DNA from: Hafnia paralvei ATCC 29927
GTDB taxonomy: Bacteria; Pseudomonadota; Gammaproteobacteria; Enterobacterales; Enterobacteriaceae
Direction of reading: 5' to 3'
Assembly: GCF_001655005.1 (NCBI RefSeq)
Contig: NZ_LXET01000059.1
Coordinates: 1-64,000 of the forward strand
Length of the DNA: 64,000 bases
A model generated the notes under the pieces. It saw only the letters and a program-made list of their open reading frames with translations. It was not told the origin of the DNA and made no database searches. Position numbers and translations under genes: made by a program. Below, piece by piece: positions 52,071-59,835 of the stretch (its first letter is position 1; every line of letters begins with the position of its first letter).

Positions 52071-52798
52071 TGCATAACGAACTCGAACAGGCTGCCCCTC
52101 TCTATTTGCATATCGCAAAAGATCTGCGTGAAAGAATCGAAGCGGGAGAATTCCCACTCGATACGCTGCTGCCGCCAGAGCCTGTGCTCTGTCAGCAATA
52201 TCAATGTGGCCGAGTTACGCTGCGCACGGCGGTTGAAATGTTAGCCCAGCGGGGATTTTTGACCAAAAAACAGGGGCGGGGCACTCTGGTGACCACGCCT
52301 GCGTGGTTGGCAGACAACACGCTGCCAGTGGGTTTTAGCGAGAAAATGACCCAGGCCGGTCTTGCTCACCACACGCAAGTGGTACGCTTCGAGCAATGTC
52401 CGGTTACGCCAGAGCAAGCTCAGAAGTTAGGCCTCAATGCCTCTCAGCGCGTGATAATCCTTGAACGGTTGCGATTCGTCGAGCAATATCCGGCGCTATA
52501 TGAAATCACCGTTTTACCCGCCGAACGTTTTGCCACTCTGAATCGCCAGCACGTAGAGCAGCATGGGCTTTACCATACGCTTGCTCATGACTTTAACCTA
52601 TTGAGCATGCAGGCTCAGGATGATTATCGTCCCTGTATCGCCCCAGCACCGATGGCCGCTCTATTACAGCTCGAACACCAACAGCCTTGCATTGAAATTG
52701 TGCGCCTTGCCACCAGCCACGGCCGGCCTTTCGAGTTCACGGTGAGCTATACCAACACCGAACATTACCCGCTTCGCTTCCGCTATCTGCGGGGATAA
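52070..52798 (+). CDS. GntR-family regulator with UTRA domain
   Basis: A 242-residue repressor of the HutC/UTRA class. The winged helix is at residues 8-75 (LYLHIAKDLRERIEAGEFPL, LPPEPVLCQQYQCGRVTLRT), with the UTRA effector domain following (about 95-235), as in AgaR2- and NagR-type regulators that bind sugar phosphates. Start at 52070 overlaps the stop of the preceding gene by one base with AGGA upstream; an earlier in-frame ATG (52040) lies inside that gene. It likely controls this PTS operon. Spacing to the next gene is 191 bases. Confidence 0.85.
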   Translation: MHNELEQAAPLYLHIAKDLRERIEAGEFPLDTLLPPEPVLCQQYQCGRVTLRTAVEMLAQRGFLTKKQGRGTLVTTPAWLADNTLPVGFSEKMTQAGLAHHTQVVRFEQCPVTPEQAQKLGLNASQRVIILERLRFVEQYPALYEITVLPAERFATLNRQHVEQHGLYHTLAHDFNLLSMQAQDDYRPCIAPAPMAALLQLEHQQPCIEIVRLATSHGRPFEFTVSYTNTEHYPLRFRYLRG

Positions 52799-52816
52799 AA
52801 CCGCTAATATTACAGC

Positions 52817-52958
52817 GCTGCAAGATTCGCAGACTTACCTTGCAGCCGCGTAATAATTCAATAGCATCATGTAGCCTTTGAGAGATTTCCTCGCCTTAGA
52901 CTGATTACGTCCCTTTTTCTGCCTGCCTAGCGACTTAAGAAAGCGGGCAGAGAAAGGG
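52817..52958 (+). promoter_or_regulatory. two hairpins in the leader of the PTS genes
   Basis: Hairpin 1 is an 8-bp stem GCTGCAAG/CTTGCAGC (52817-52824 with 52839-52846). Hairpin 2 has a 13-bp stem with one G-U pair, 52911-52923 with 52946-52958, 31 bases before the IIB start. No T-run follows, so they may be processing or stability elements. Confidence 0.5.
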
Positions 52959-52989
52959 AAACGATCATTCTTTTGCAAGGAGATACATT

Positions 52990-53463
52990 ATGGCTACCCC
53001 GAACATCCTACTGCTGCGTATTGATAACCGTCTGGTTCACGGACAGGTTGGCGTGGCCTGGTCCTCTTCTCTTGGCGCTAATTTGCTTTTGGTTGCCGAT
53101 GACGGCGTGGCTCAAGACCCTCTACAACAACAAATCATGTCCATGACGGCTGAATCTATGGGCATTGGTATTCGCTTTTTCTCTCTGCAAAAAACCATCG
53201 ACATCATCGGTAAAGCATCGGCAGCACAAAAAATCTTTATCGTCTGCCGCACACCGCAGGAAGCCCGCTTTTTGATTGAAGGAGGCGTTCCAATCAAAAG
53301 CGTGAACGTTGGCAATATGCATTTCGTCGAAGGGAAGCGTTCCATCACGAAAAAAGTCTATGTCGACGATCAGGACCTCGCGAATCTGCGCGCAATTCAA
53401 GCCAAAGGCGTGGACGTTTTTATTCAAGATACCCCAAGCGATAGCAAACACAGCATCGACTGA
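52990..53463 (+). CDS. PTS mannose/N-acetylgalactosamine-family component IIB
   Basis: A 157-residue cytosolic phosphotransfer protein. The phosphorylated His17 is in IDNRLVHGQVGVAW, the signature of the mannose/fructose/sorbose family. The sequence GVPIKSVNVGNMHFVEGKRS resembles AgaV/AgaB, the N-acetylgalactosamine IIB proteins. AAGGAG lies upstream. First of four EII genes in the order B, C, D, A. Confidence 0.9.
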   Translation: MATPNILLLRIDNRLVHGQVGVAWSSSLGANLLLVADDGVAQDPLQQQIMSMTAESMGIGIRFFSLQKTIDIIGKASAAQKIFIVCRTPQEARFLIEGGVPIKSVNVGNMHFVEGKRSITKKVYVDDQDLANLRAIQAKGVDVFIQDTPSDSKHSID

Positions 53464-53518
53464 TTTGAGTAATGCGCGGTTTTATCTCTATAGGTTTAAC
53501 TAAACGATAGGACACATC

Positions 53519-54304
53519 ATGCATGAAATAACCTTAATGCAAGGCATGGGGCTCGCCATCATGGCCCTGATTGTCGGCATCGACTTCTGGCTCGAAGCTC
53601 TATATATCTTCCGCCCACTGATTGTGTGTACGCTCACCGGTGCGATTCTAGGCGATATCCAAACCGGTTTAATTACCGGTGCATTGACCGAACTGGCCTT
53701 TACCGGACTCACACCTATCGGGGGAACTCAGCCGCCAAACCCTGTCTTAGCGGGGATCATGACAACGGTTATCGCCCACAGTACCGGAGTGGATGCGAAA
53801 ACGGCCATCGGGCTTGGATTACCGTTCAGTTTCCTGATGCAGTACATCATTCTGTTCTACTACTCAGCATTTTCGTTCTTCATGCAAAAAGCCGATCGTT
53901 ATGCAGAAGAAGGCGATACTCGCTCGCTGGGTCGCTTGAATCTGCTATTAACCAGCATCGTGGCGATTAGCTATGCCGCCGTCACGTTCTTCTGTGCCTA
54001 CGTTTCACAAGGCGCCATGCAAACGCTGGTGCAATCTATGCCAGCATGGTTAACCCACGGCTTTGAAGTCGCCGGCGGCGTATTACCCGCCGTCGGTTTT
54101 GGTTTACTGCTTAAGGTCATGATGAAGACACCATTTATTCCGTTCTTTATCGTCGGCTTCCTGTTTGTCACTTTTATTCCCGTACAAAACCTACTGCCGG
54201 TTGCGGTGCTAGGTGCCGCATTTGCGGTATATGAATACTTTAACGAACAGAAAAAAGCAGCGGCAACAGTCGTCGTAGCGGAGGATATGGAAGATGGCAT
54301 CTGA
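53519..54304 (+). CDS. PTS mannose/N-acetylgalactosamine-family component IIC
   Basis: A 261-residue membrane channel subunit with about seven hydrophobic segments. Marker stretches are DIQTGLITGALTELAFTGLT and GGTQPPNPVLAGIMTTVIA, the second containing conserved residues of the translocation path. It resembles AgaC/AgaW. AGGA precedes the start. The 3' end overlaps the IID gene by 11 bases, suggesting translational coupling. Confidence 0.9.
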   Translation: MHEITLMQGMGLAIMALIVGIDFWLEALYIFRPLIVCTLTGAILGDIQTGLITGALTELAFTGLTPIGGTQPPNPVLAGIMTTVIAHSTGVDAKTAIGLGLPFSFLMQYIILFYYSAFSFFMQKADRYAEEGDTRSLGRLNLLLTSIVAISYAAVTFFCAYVSQGAMQTLVQSMPAWLTHGFEVAGGVLPAVGFGLLLKVMMKTPFIPFFIVGFLFVTFIPVQNLLPVAVLGAAFAVYEYFNEQKKAAATVVVAEDMEDGI

Positions 54305-55154
54305 AATCGTCAATACTGAAAATACATCCGTACCCGCGACCACTGCGGGCCAAGATAATCCGCCCAAAACCGTGCTGACCCGTGGCGATATCACCCGCTT
54401 GGGCTTTCGTTCCGCCCTGCTTCAGTCAGGTTTTAACTATGAGCGTATGCAAGCGACGGGGTTTGCCAGCGCGCAATCTCCGCTACTGAAAAAGATTTAC
54501 GCCAACGATAAGGACGCCCTTAGTGCGTCCATGAGAGACAATTTAGAATTTATTAACACCAACACTAACGCAGCCGGATTCCTGATGGGGTTGCTGATTT
54601 CTCTAGAGGAACGACACGAAAGCCGTGACCTGATTAAAGGCCTGAAGGTGGCGCTGTTTGGCCCTCTAGCGGGTATCGGTGATGCGATTTTCTGGTTCAC
54701 GTTGCTGCCGATCGTTGCTGGGGTGTGTGCGTCTTTCGCCAGCCAGGGAAGTATTCTCGGTCCATTGATTTTCTTCGTTGTCTACGCTGCGCTGTTCCTG
54801 CTGCGCGTGGTATGGACGCATCTGGGCTATTCACTCGGCGTGAAGGCCATCGATAAATTGCGCTCAAGCTCTGGCGCAATCTCACGAGCGGCCACCATAT
54901 TAGGGGTCACCGTGATCGGGGGACTTATCGCATCCTATGTTCACCTGACCGTAACCGCCAAAATTGCGGTCACTGCCGGACATGAGGTTTCGATTCAAGA
55001 GGCCTTCTTCGACAAAGTGTTCCCAAACCTGCTGCCACTGGGCTATACGCTGCTGATGTATTATCTGCTGCGCGCCAAGAAAGTCAGTCCGGTGACGCTC
55101 ATTTTAGTCACGTTTGTGCTCTCCATTGCCCTCTCTTGGTTGGGCGTACTGTAA
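54294..55154 (+). CDS. PTS mannose/N-acetylgalactosamine-family component IID
   Basis: A 286-residue membrane subunit that pairs with IIC. It shows SALLQSGFNYERMQATGFAS, the NTNAAGFLMGLLISLEERHE region and LFGPLAGIGDAIFWFTLLPI, all characteristic of EIID. GGAGG lies eleven bases before the start inside the IIC gene. Similar to AgaD/AgaE. The 30-residue polar N-terminus precedes the family domain. Confidence 0.9.
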   Translation: MASEIVNTENTSVPATTAGQDNPPKTVLTRGDITRLGFRSALLQSGFNYERMQATGFASAQSPLLKKIYANDKDALSASMRDNLEFINTNTNAAGFLMGLLISLEERHESRDLIKGLKVALFGPLAGIGDAIFWFTLLPIVAGVCASFASQGSILGPLIFFVVYAALFLLRVVWTHLGYSLGVKAIDKLRSSSGAISRAATILGVTVIGGLIASYVHLTVTAKIAVTAGHEVSIQEAFFDKVFPNLLPLGYTLLMYYLLRAKKVSPVTLILVTFVLSIALSWLGVL

Positions 55155-55199
55155 TTTCACAGCGCGGTTCGCCGCGCTTGTTTTTTTAAGAGATTAGAG

Positions 55200-55637
55200 A
55201 TGATTAGCCTTATTATTACCGGACATGGTCGCTTCGCCAGCGGTCTGTTTAGCGCGGTTGAGCAGGTTATTGGCCCACAGGAACAGTGCGTCGCCGTCGA
55301 CTTTCCACCTGAAATGAGTACTCAGCAACTGGATGAAAAACTGACTCAGGCACTCGCCTCGCTGCCTCAGCAAGATGGCGTGCTATTTTTCACCGATTTG
55401 CTCGGTGGCTCGCCGTTTCGCAGTTCCGTTATCTTGAGCCAAGCATTAGCAAATAGCGATGTGGTGGCAGGGACCAACATGCAAATGTTGGCGGAAATGC
55501 TGATGGAACGCGAAGAGATCGCCAGCATACAGGAGTTTGTCACACAGGCACTCGCCTGTGGGCATCAGGGAATGTTGAGTTTCAGAGAGAAAGCGGCGGA
55601 AAACGCATCCGCAGTTGAAATCGATGAAGGGATTTAA
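55200..55637 (+). CDS. PTS mannose/N-acetylgalactosamine-family component IIA
   Basis: A 145-residue cytosolic phosphocarrier. The active His9 is in IITGHGRFASGL and the FTDLLGGSPFRSS pattern (about 63-75) is the second family signature. It receives phosphate from HPr and passes it to IIB His17. Closest kind is AgaF. It completes the EII set. It ends before a long hairpin at 55657-55695. Confidence 0.9.
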   Translation: MISLIITGHGRFASGLFSAVEQVIGPQEQCVAVDFPPEMSTQQLDEKLTQALASLPQQDGVLFFTDLLGGSPFRSSVILSQALANSDVVAGTNMQMLAEMLMEREEIASIQEFVTQALACGHQGMLSFREKAAENASAVEIDEGI

Positions 55638-55656
55638 TTTCTGATGTTCATATCCT

Positions 55657-55695
55657 GAATAGATGAGCTGTAGGAATAAGACAGCTCATCTATTC
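55657..55695. terminator. long hairpin between convergent genes
   Basis: A perfect 15-bp stem (55657-55671 with 55681-55695) with a 9-base loop. The right arm covers the last codons and stop of the convergent gene at 55686. There is no T-run on either side, yet its position between two converging operons suggests a shared 3' end. Confidence 0.6.
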
Positions 55696-56222
55696 TTCAA
55701 GACACAGTATCTGGCCATGTTTTCTCGTGTTTCACCATCACTATCGCCATATCGTGATGGTGAAATCAGAGTGAGTACATATATGTATCCAGCTTTCCCT
55801 GTGGCTTTACCAATAAGATAAAAATGTTCGTCATCGCCTTCCTCAGGTACTTTCGCTAATTTGCACCATCCATGGGTTATCCATTCATTTTGAAGGAATT
55901 TTATTCCCGCATCAGACATCTGGACAGTAAAGGTTTTATCAAACTCGGATGCTGCGTTTTTTTCTAAACGGAAGGTCACCTGCAAATAATCGTGCTCTAC
56001 AATGGTTGAAGCACCGATATCTTTGGCCTGCGTCGGAAAAAAATCCGGTAACCAAGTATGAATACCATCATCATTGGGTATATCTGAATAAGTCGCATAT
56101 GTTTTACTGACCTCTCCGGTATCCCTAAAACGGCCAGCAAATAGAACAAGAAGGCTAATAAAAACGATTATTATCAATAAAATAGGAAGAAGAGAAAAAG
56201 TTTTTCTCATCTGAGAATCCAT
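55686..56222 (-). CDS. unknown membrane-anchored protein
   Basis: A 178-residue protein of no family I recognise. Residues 10-29 form a hydrophobic anchor (LLPILLIIIVFISLLVLFAG), then the remainder is a soluble domain with YSDIPNDDGIHTWLPDFFP, QVTFRLEKNAASEFDKTF and a conserved-looking WCKLAKVPEEGDDEHFYLIG. Probably exported domain anchored in the inner membrane. It starts two bases after the stop of the sugar-binding protein gene, so it is in the same operon. It may be a partner of the binding protein or kinase, but this is inference. An alternative start is ATG 56210. Confidence 0.7.
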   Translation of the reverse strand: MDSQMRKTFSLLPILLIIIVFISLLVLFAGRFRDTGEVSKTYATYSDIPNDDGIHTWLPDFFPTQAKDIGASTIVEHDYLQVTFRLEKNAASEFDKTFTVQMSDAGIKFLQNEWITHGWCKLAKVPEEGDDEHFYLIGKATGKAGYIYVLTLISPSRYGDSDGETRENMARYCVLKNR

Positions 56223-56224
56223 AA

Positions 56225-57475
56225 TTAATAACCTTTCACCGCCATTAACGCAGTATTCAACTGCATCACCGCCTGCTCTGGTGTTTGATTAGGATGGGTG
56301 AAAAAGTCATTAAGAACGCGGAAGAAAACTTCTTTTGCCTGCACATCAACCGCCATTGAGTGCGCCATGCTTGGCAGTAGACGATTCGTCTTCTCGGCAT
56401 CTTTAAACACCTTCGCCGCTTGCTGGGCGCAAACATCGAACGTGCTCATATCAATATCGTTACGAACCGGAATTGAGCCTTTTAACTGATTAAAGCGACG
56501 CTGGAAATCGGGATCCATCAACACATCCGCGAGACGGCGCTGAGCCTCCACCGCAGTGGCATTACCGTTTTGCTGCAAAATCGCAAAACTGTCAGTGCCG
56601 TAAATAAAGTAGCCTTCTGTACCTGGCGTTGCCACACAGAGAAAATCTTTGTTTGGTACAGCTCCCATCTGCATCAACTCACCTTTGGCCCAGTCTCCCA
56701 TAATCATCATAGCGGCTTTGCCACTGTACAGAAGCTCTGCTGACTCATGCCAAGGCCGACCCGCTGATTTAGGATCTATATCATCATGTAACTGACGAAA
56801 ACGCTGAAGTACGCGGATCATGCGATCGCTAGTGATTGCTTTGCTATCTAGCTTTTCGAATACGTCACGATAGAACTGACCACCTTCTAAGCCGAGCAGA
56901 ATATTTTCAAACAGCGTTGCATCCTGCCATGCCTGTCCACCGTGCGCTAACGGGATATAACCTGCCGCTTTGAGCTTATCGGCAGCCGCGAAAAATTCAT
57001 CCCACGTTGTAGGGATCGCCAGATGCAGCGCGTTAAAAGGCTTGGGATTAATCCACAGCCAGTTAATCCGATGGTTATTTACGGGAACAGCAACGTACTC
57101 GCCATGATATTGAGTAATCTGGCGAATCAACGGAGGCAACACGCGATCCCAAGCTTCGGTTTGCTCTTTGGTATAAGGACTGGATAAAAAACCCAGTGCG
57201 CCCCACTCCTGAATAAATTTGCCTTCCATTAGCGCCGCTGTCGGTGGGTTACCTGCAATCATTCTCGTTTGCAGTACGCTATAGGCGCTTTCACCCCCGC
57301 CACCTTTTACCGTGAAATCCTGCCAAGTATCTCCTTTGGCCGCTAACTCCTGCTTGAGTAGATTCAGCGCCGCGCTTTCACTCTCCGACGTCCAGTAATG
57401 CAAAACCTCAACCGTTGCAGCACTACAGTTCATCGCCATCGTTAGCAAGGCGGTGGTCAGTAAAACTTTTTTCAC
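56225..57475 (-). CDS. orphan ABC-type sugar-binding protein
   Basis: A 416-residue periplasmic solute-binding protein of family 1 (maltose/glucose-like). Signal peptide residues 1-19 (cleaved after CSA), then ATVEVLHYWTSESES. The mid region reads YVAVPVNNHRINWLWINPK and MMIMGDWAKGELMQMGAVPN, resembling GtsA-type glucose/mannose-binding proteins of Pseudomonas. The start is GTG at 57475 with GGAGA upstream. There is no permease or ATPase gene adjacent; instead a histidine kinase and response regulator lie upstream on the same strand. It may serve as a sensor ligand carrier. Confidence 0.85.
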   Translation of the reverse strand: MKKVLLTTALLTMAMNCSAATVEVLHYWTSESESAALNLLKQELAAKGDTWQDFTVKGGGGESAYSVLQTRMIAGNPPTAALMEGKFIQEWGALGFLSSPYTKEQTEAWDRVLPPLIRQITQYHGEYVAVPVNNHRINWLWINPKPFNALHLAIPTTWDEFFAAADKLKAAGYIPLAHGGQAWQDATLFENILLGLEGGQFYRDVFEKLDSKAITSDRMIRVLQRFRQLHDDIDPKSAGRPWHESAELLYSGKAAMMIMGDWAKGELMQMGAVPNKDFLCVATPGTEGYFIYGTDSFAILQQNGNATAVEAQRRLADVLMDPDFQRRFNQLKGSIPVRNDIDMSTFDVCAQQAAKVFKDAEKTNRLLPSMAHSMAVDVQAKEVFFRVLNDFFTHPNQTPEQAVMQLNTALMAVKGY

Positions 57476-57500
57476 CAGCGATTCTCCGTTACCTGTGTGA

Positions 57501-58979
57501 TTACTGTAAATAACGCCTTAAGCGCAATACGGCAATCAGACCACCACAAGGATGGTTATACAGTGTGATATCACCGCCGTGAGCGCGAGCGATACCGCGA
57601 GCAATTGCTAAACCTAATCCGCTTCCCTGAGTATCGCTATGTAATCGATAGTAAGGCTTAAACACGTTCTCTAACTGAGCTTGCGGAATACCGGGGCCAT
57701 AATCACGGAAACTCAGCGTCATATGTTCAGGATAGTTTTCCACGCTGATCTCAAGCCTATCACCGTATTTCAAGCCATTATCCACCAGATTATTAATGCA
57801 GCGTTTCAACGCCAGTGGGCGTCCAAACAGATAGTGCGGCGTGCCACGCAGGCTGATATTGGTATGTGCGTCCATCAGCTGTGCCAAAAGGTGGCGTAGG
57901 TCGATACGCTCCATATTCTCGTGAATATCCGTATCCTTCATACTTTGCAGCGCACCTTTGACCATCATTTCCAGATCGTGCAGATCCTGCTCCAGCTTTT
58001 TCTCGAGCGGAGGATCGTCCAGCATTTCCACGCGCAGCCGTAACCGCGTCAGCGGCGTTTTTAAATCATGACTAATCGCAGTAAAAAGGATTTCTCGATT
58101 ATGTAAATAGGCACGCAGTCGATCCTGCATTTGGTTGAAGGCTCGCGTCGCACTAACTAATTCTGCGCTCCCTTCTTCAGGCAACGGAGGGCTATCCAAC
58201 TGAGTGTTTAACTGATGTGCCCCCTGCGCTAAACGCGCTAACGGCCTCAGCTCTCTGCGTATCAGCCAGCCGCCAAACAGCGCTACCAGCAACATACTGC
58301 ATAGCGTGAATCCCAGCTGACGAGAACCAAACAGCGGCAGATCCAACTGATCGTATGGCGGCGGTAGCGGTGCAGCAATAAACAGCCATTCGTCCTTGTT
58401 CAATGCTAACTGAAGCGCTAACACAGGCTCATCGCCACGTGAGGTAACCAGCCCAAAACGCGCCCAACCCGGCGGTAAGTCCACCATCAAAACACCCGCG
58501 TTAAATACTCGTAGCTGATTGGCGGCAGTGAGAGAAATCACCGAGTTCAGCCTATCACCCTGTTGATTGAGCACCTCACTTTGCGCCAGCGCGAGTACCC
58601 TTTGCACATTACTGCTGTCGGCAAGCGGCTGCTGTTTGAGGGGATGGCTATTGATGGAGATAAAAAACTGCGAGCCCCCCAGCTCTAGCTGTTGCTGGAG
58701 TACCAGATGACGATAATTACGCGGCAGGGATGACATGAAATTGTAAGTCGAAAGCATACTCTGCGTCAGGCTACGAACGGTGCTCTCAAGACCCGCATTA
58801 TTGCGCACGCTGTACTGTCGATACCAAAAAACCCCAGAGATAATCTCAGCCAAGAGCAAAGCGCACACCAGCATACATAACATGCGGCTCATCAAAGAAC
58901 GCGGCCACAGGCGCTGATACCAACGCAATGATTTGGGACTGGGATCAAACCGCCGGAACTCAGTATTCACGGCTAACAT
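57501..58979 (-). CDS. sensor histidine kinase
   Basis: A 492-residue membrane kinase. Transmembrane helix 1 is about 31-53 and helix 2 about 222-241, with a periplasmic domain of roughly 165 residues between. A HAMP-like segment precedes the phosphoacceptor His304 in FTAISHDLKTPLTRLRLRVE. The ATPase domain has NLVDNGLKYGD (N box), RDYGPGIP (G1) and GSGLGLAIARGIARAHGG (G2). It resembles GtrS/GltS-type kinases that sense glucose-pathway metabolites. It overlaps the regulator by 20 bases and is followed by the binding-protein gene after 25 bases. The ligand is not known. Confidence 0.88.
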   Translation of the reverse strand: MLAVNTEFRRFDPSPKSLRWYQRLWPRSLMSRMLCMLVCALLLAEIISGVFWYRQYSVRNNAGLESTVRSLTQSMLSTYNFMSSLPRNYRHLVLQQQLELGGSQFFISINSHPLKQQPLADSSNVQRVLALAQSEVLNQQGDRLNSVISLTAANQLRVFNAGVLMVDLPPGWARFGLVTSRGDEPVLALQLALNKDEWLFIAAPLPPPYDQLDLPLFGSRQLGFTLCSMLLVALFGGWLIRRELRPLARLAQGAHQLNTQLDSPPLPEEGSAELVSATRAFNQMQDRLRAYLHNREILFTAISHDLKTPLTRLRLRVEMLDDPPLEKKLEQDLHDLEMMVKGALQSMKDTDIHENMERIDLRHLLAQLMDAHTNISLRGTPHYLFGRPLALKRCINNLVDNGLKYGDRLEISVENYPEHMTLSFRDYGPGIPQAQLENVFKPYYRLHSDTQGSGLGLAIARGIARAHGGDITLYNHPCGGLIAVLRLRRYLQ

Positions 58980-59670
58980 CGCAGCACAGCATATAACCCT
59001 GATTTCTTATCGTGCGCAGCAGACGGCGGTCGACGTCATGCAAGCGTTGACGTAGCCGACTAATCTGCACATCAATGCCACGCTCCAGAGGATTATTTTC
59101 ACGGCGGCGGGTGATCTCCGATATTTGGTCACGATCGAGGATCTTGTTTGGAAAACGCAGAAAAAGAGATAACAAAGCAAACTCGATCCCAGAGAGGATC
59201 TCCGCGGCACCTTGGGAATCGATCAATTCTCGGCGTAACAGATCCAGTTTCCAGCCGTTAAAACAGAGATAGCGTGCTTCTGCCGTTGGACTTTGCGCTA
59301 TCTGGTTGCGCCGCAACAGCGCCTTAACTCTTGCCAACAGCTCGCGTGCGCTAAAAGGCTTAGCGAGATAGTCGTCAGCGCCTAGCTCCAGCCCGATCAC
59401 TTTGTCGGTTTCATCAGAGGCTGCGGTAAGCATGATGATCGGCACCGAAGAGGTATTCCTCACCATCCGGCATAGCGTGAAGCCATCCATACCCGGCATC
59501 ATGACATCAAGGATAATCAGATCGACGCTTTGCTGTTGAAGCGTTTGCATCAATTTTTCACCGTCAGGCAGCGCAATAACGCTAAATCCCGCGCGAGTGA
59601 AATACTCCGTCAGCAGACTACGAATTTCTGCATCATCATCAATGAGCAACAGCGAATAGGGCAACATCAT
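58960..59670 (-). CDS. OmpR-family response regulator
   Basis: A 236-residue regulator. Receiver residues are Asp11-Asp13, the phosphoacceptor Asp55 in LIILDVMMPGMDGF and the Lys in YLAKPFSARELLARVKALLR. The winged-helix output domain (about 140-230) contains the pattern RDQISEITRRRENNPLERGI-DVQISRLR. I chose ATG 59670 because GGAG lies eight bases upstream and the receiver domain begins directly; a TTG start at 59754 would add 28 unrelated residues. It resembles GltR-type regulators. First gene of a four-gene cassette. Confidence 0.88.
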   Translation of the reverse strand: MMLPYSLLLIDDDAEIRSLLTEYFTRAGFSVIALPDGEKLMQTLQQQSVDLIILDVMMPGMDGFTLCRMVRNTSSVPIIMLTAASDETDKVIGLELGADDYLAKPFSARELLARVKALLRRNQIAQSPTAEARYLCFNGWKLDLLRRELIDSQGAAEILSGIEFALLSLFLRFPNKILDRDQISEITRRRENNPLERGIDVQISRLRQRLHDVDRRLLRTIRNQGYMLCCDVSREY

Positions 59671-59783
59671 CGGTAAGGCTCCAAGCAGCACGTACAAGCT
59701 AACAATCTGAATAATACTCGCTGACCTAATACATCTTATTCCATGCACAAACAATTGGGATGGCTATCACACTTCCACCGCAT

Positions 59784-59812
59784 AAAAAAACGGACCGCCA
59801 AGGCGATCCGTT
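59784..59812 (-). terminator. terminator of parE
   Basis: On the minus strand ACGGATCGCC-TT-GGCGGTCCGT (10-bp stem, one G-U pair) is followed by TTTTTTT. Confidence 0.9.
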
Positions 59813-59835
59813 ATCAGCGTGAAGAGCACTCTGGA

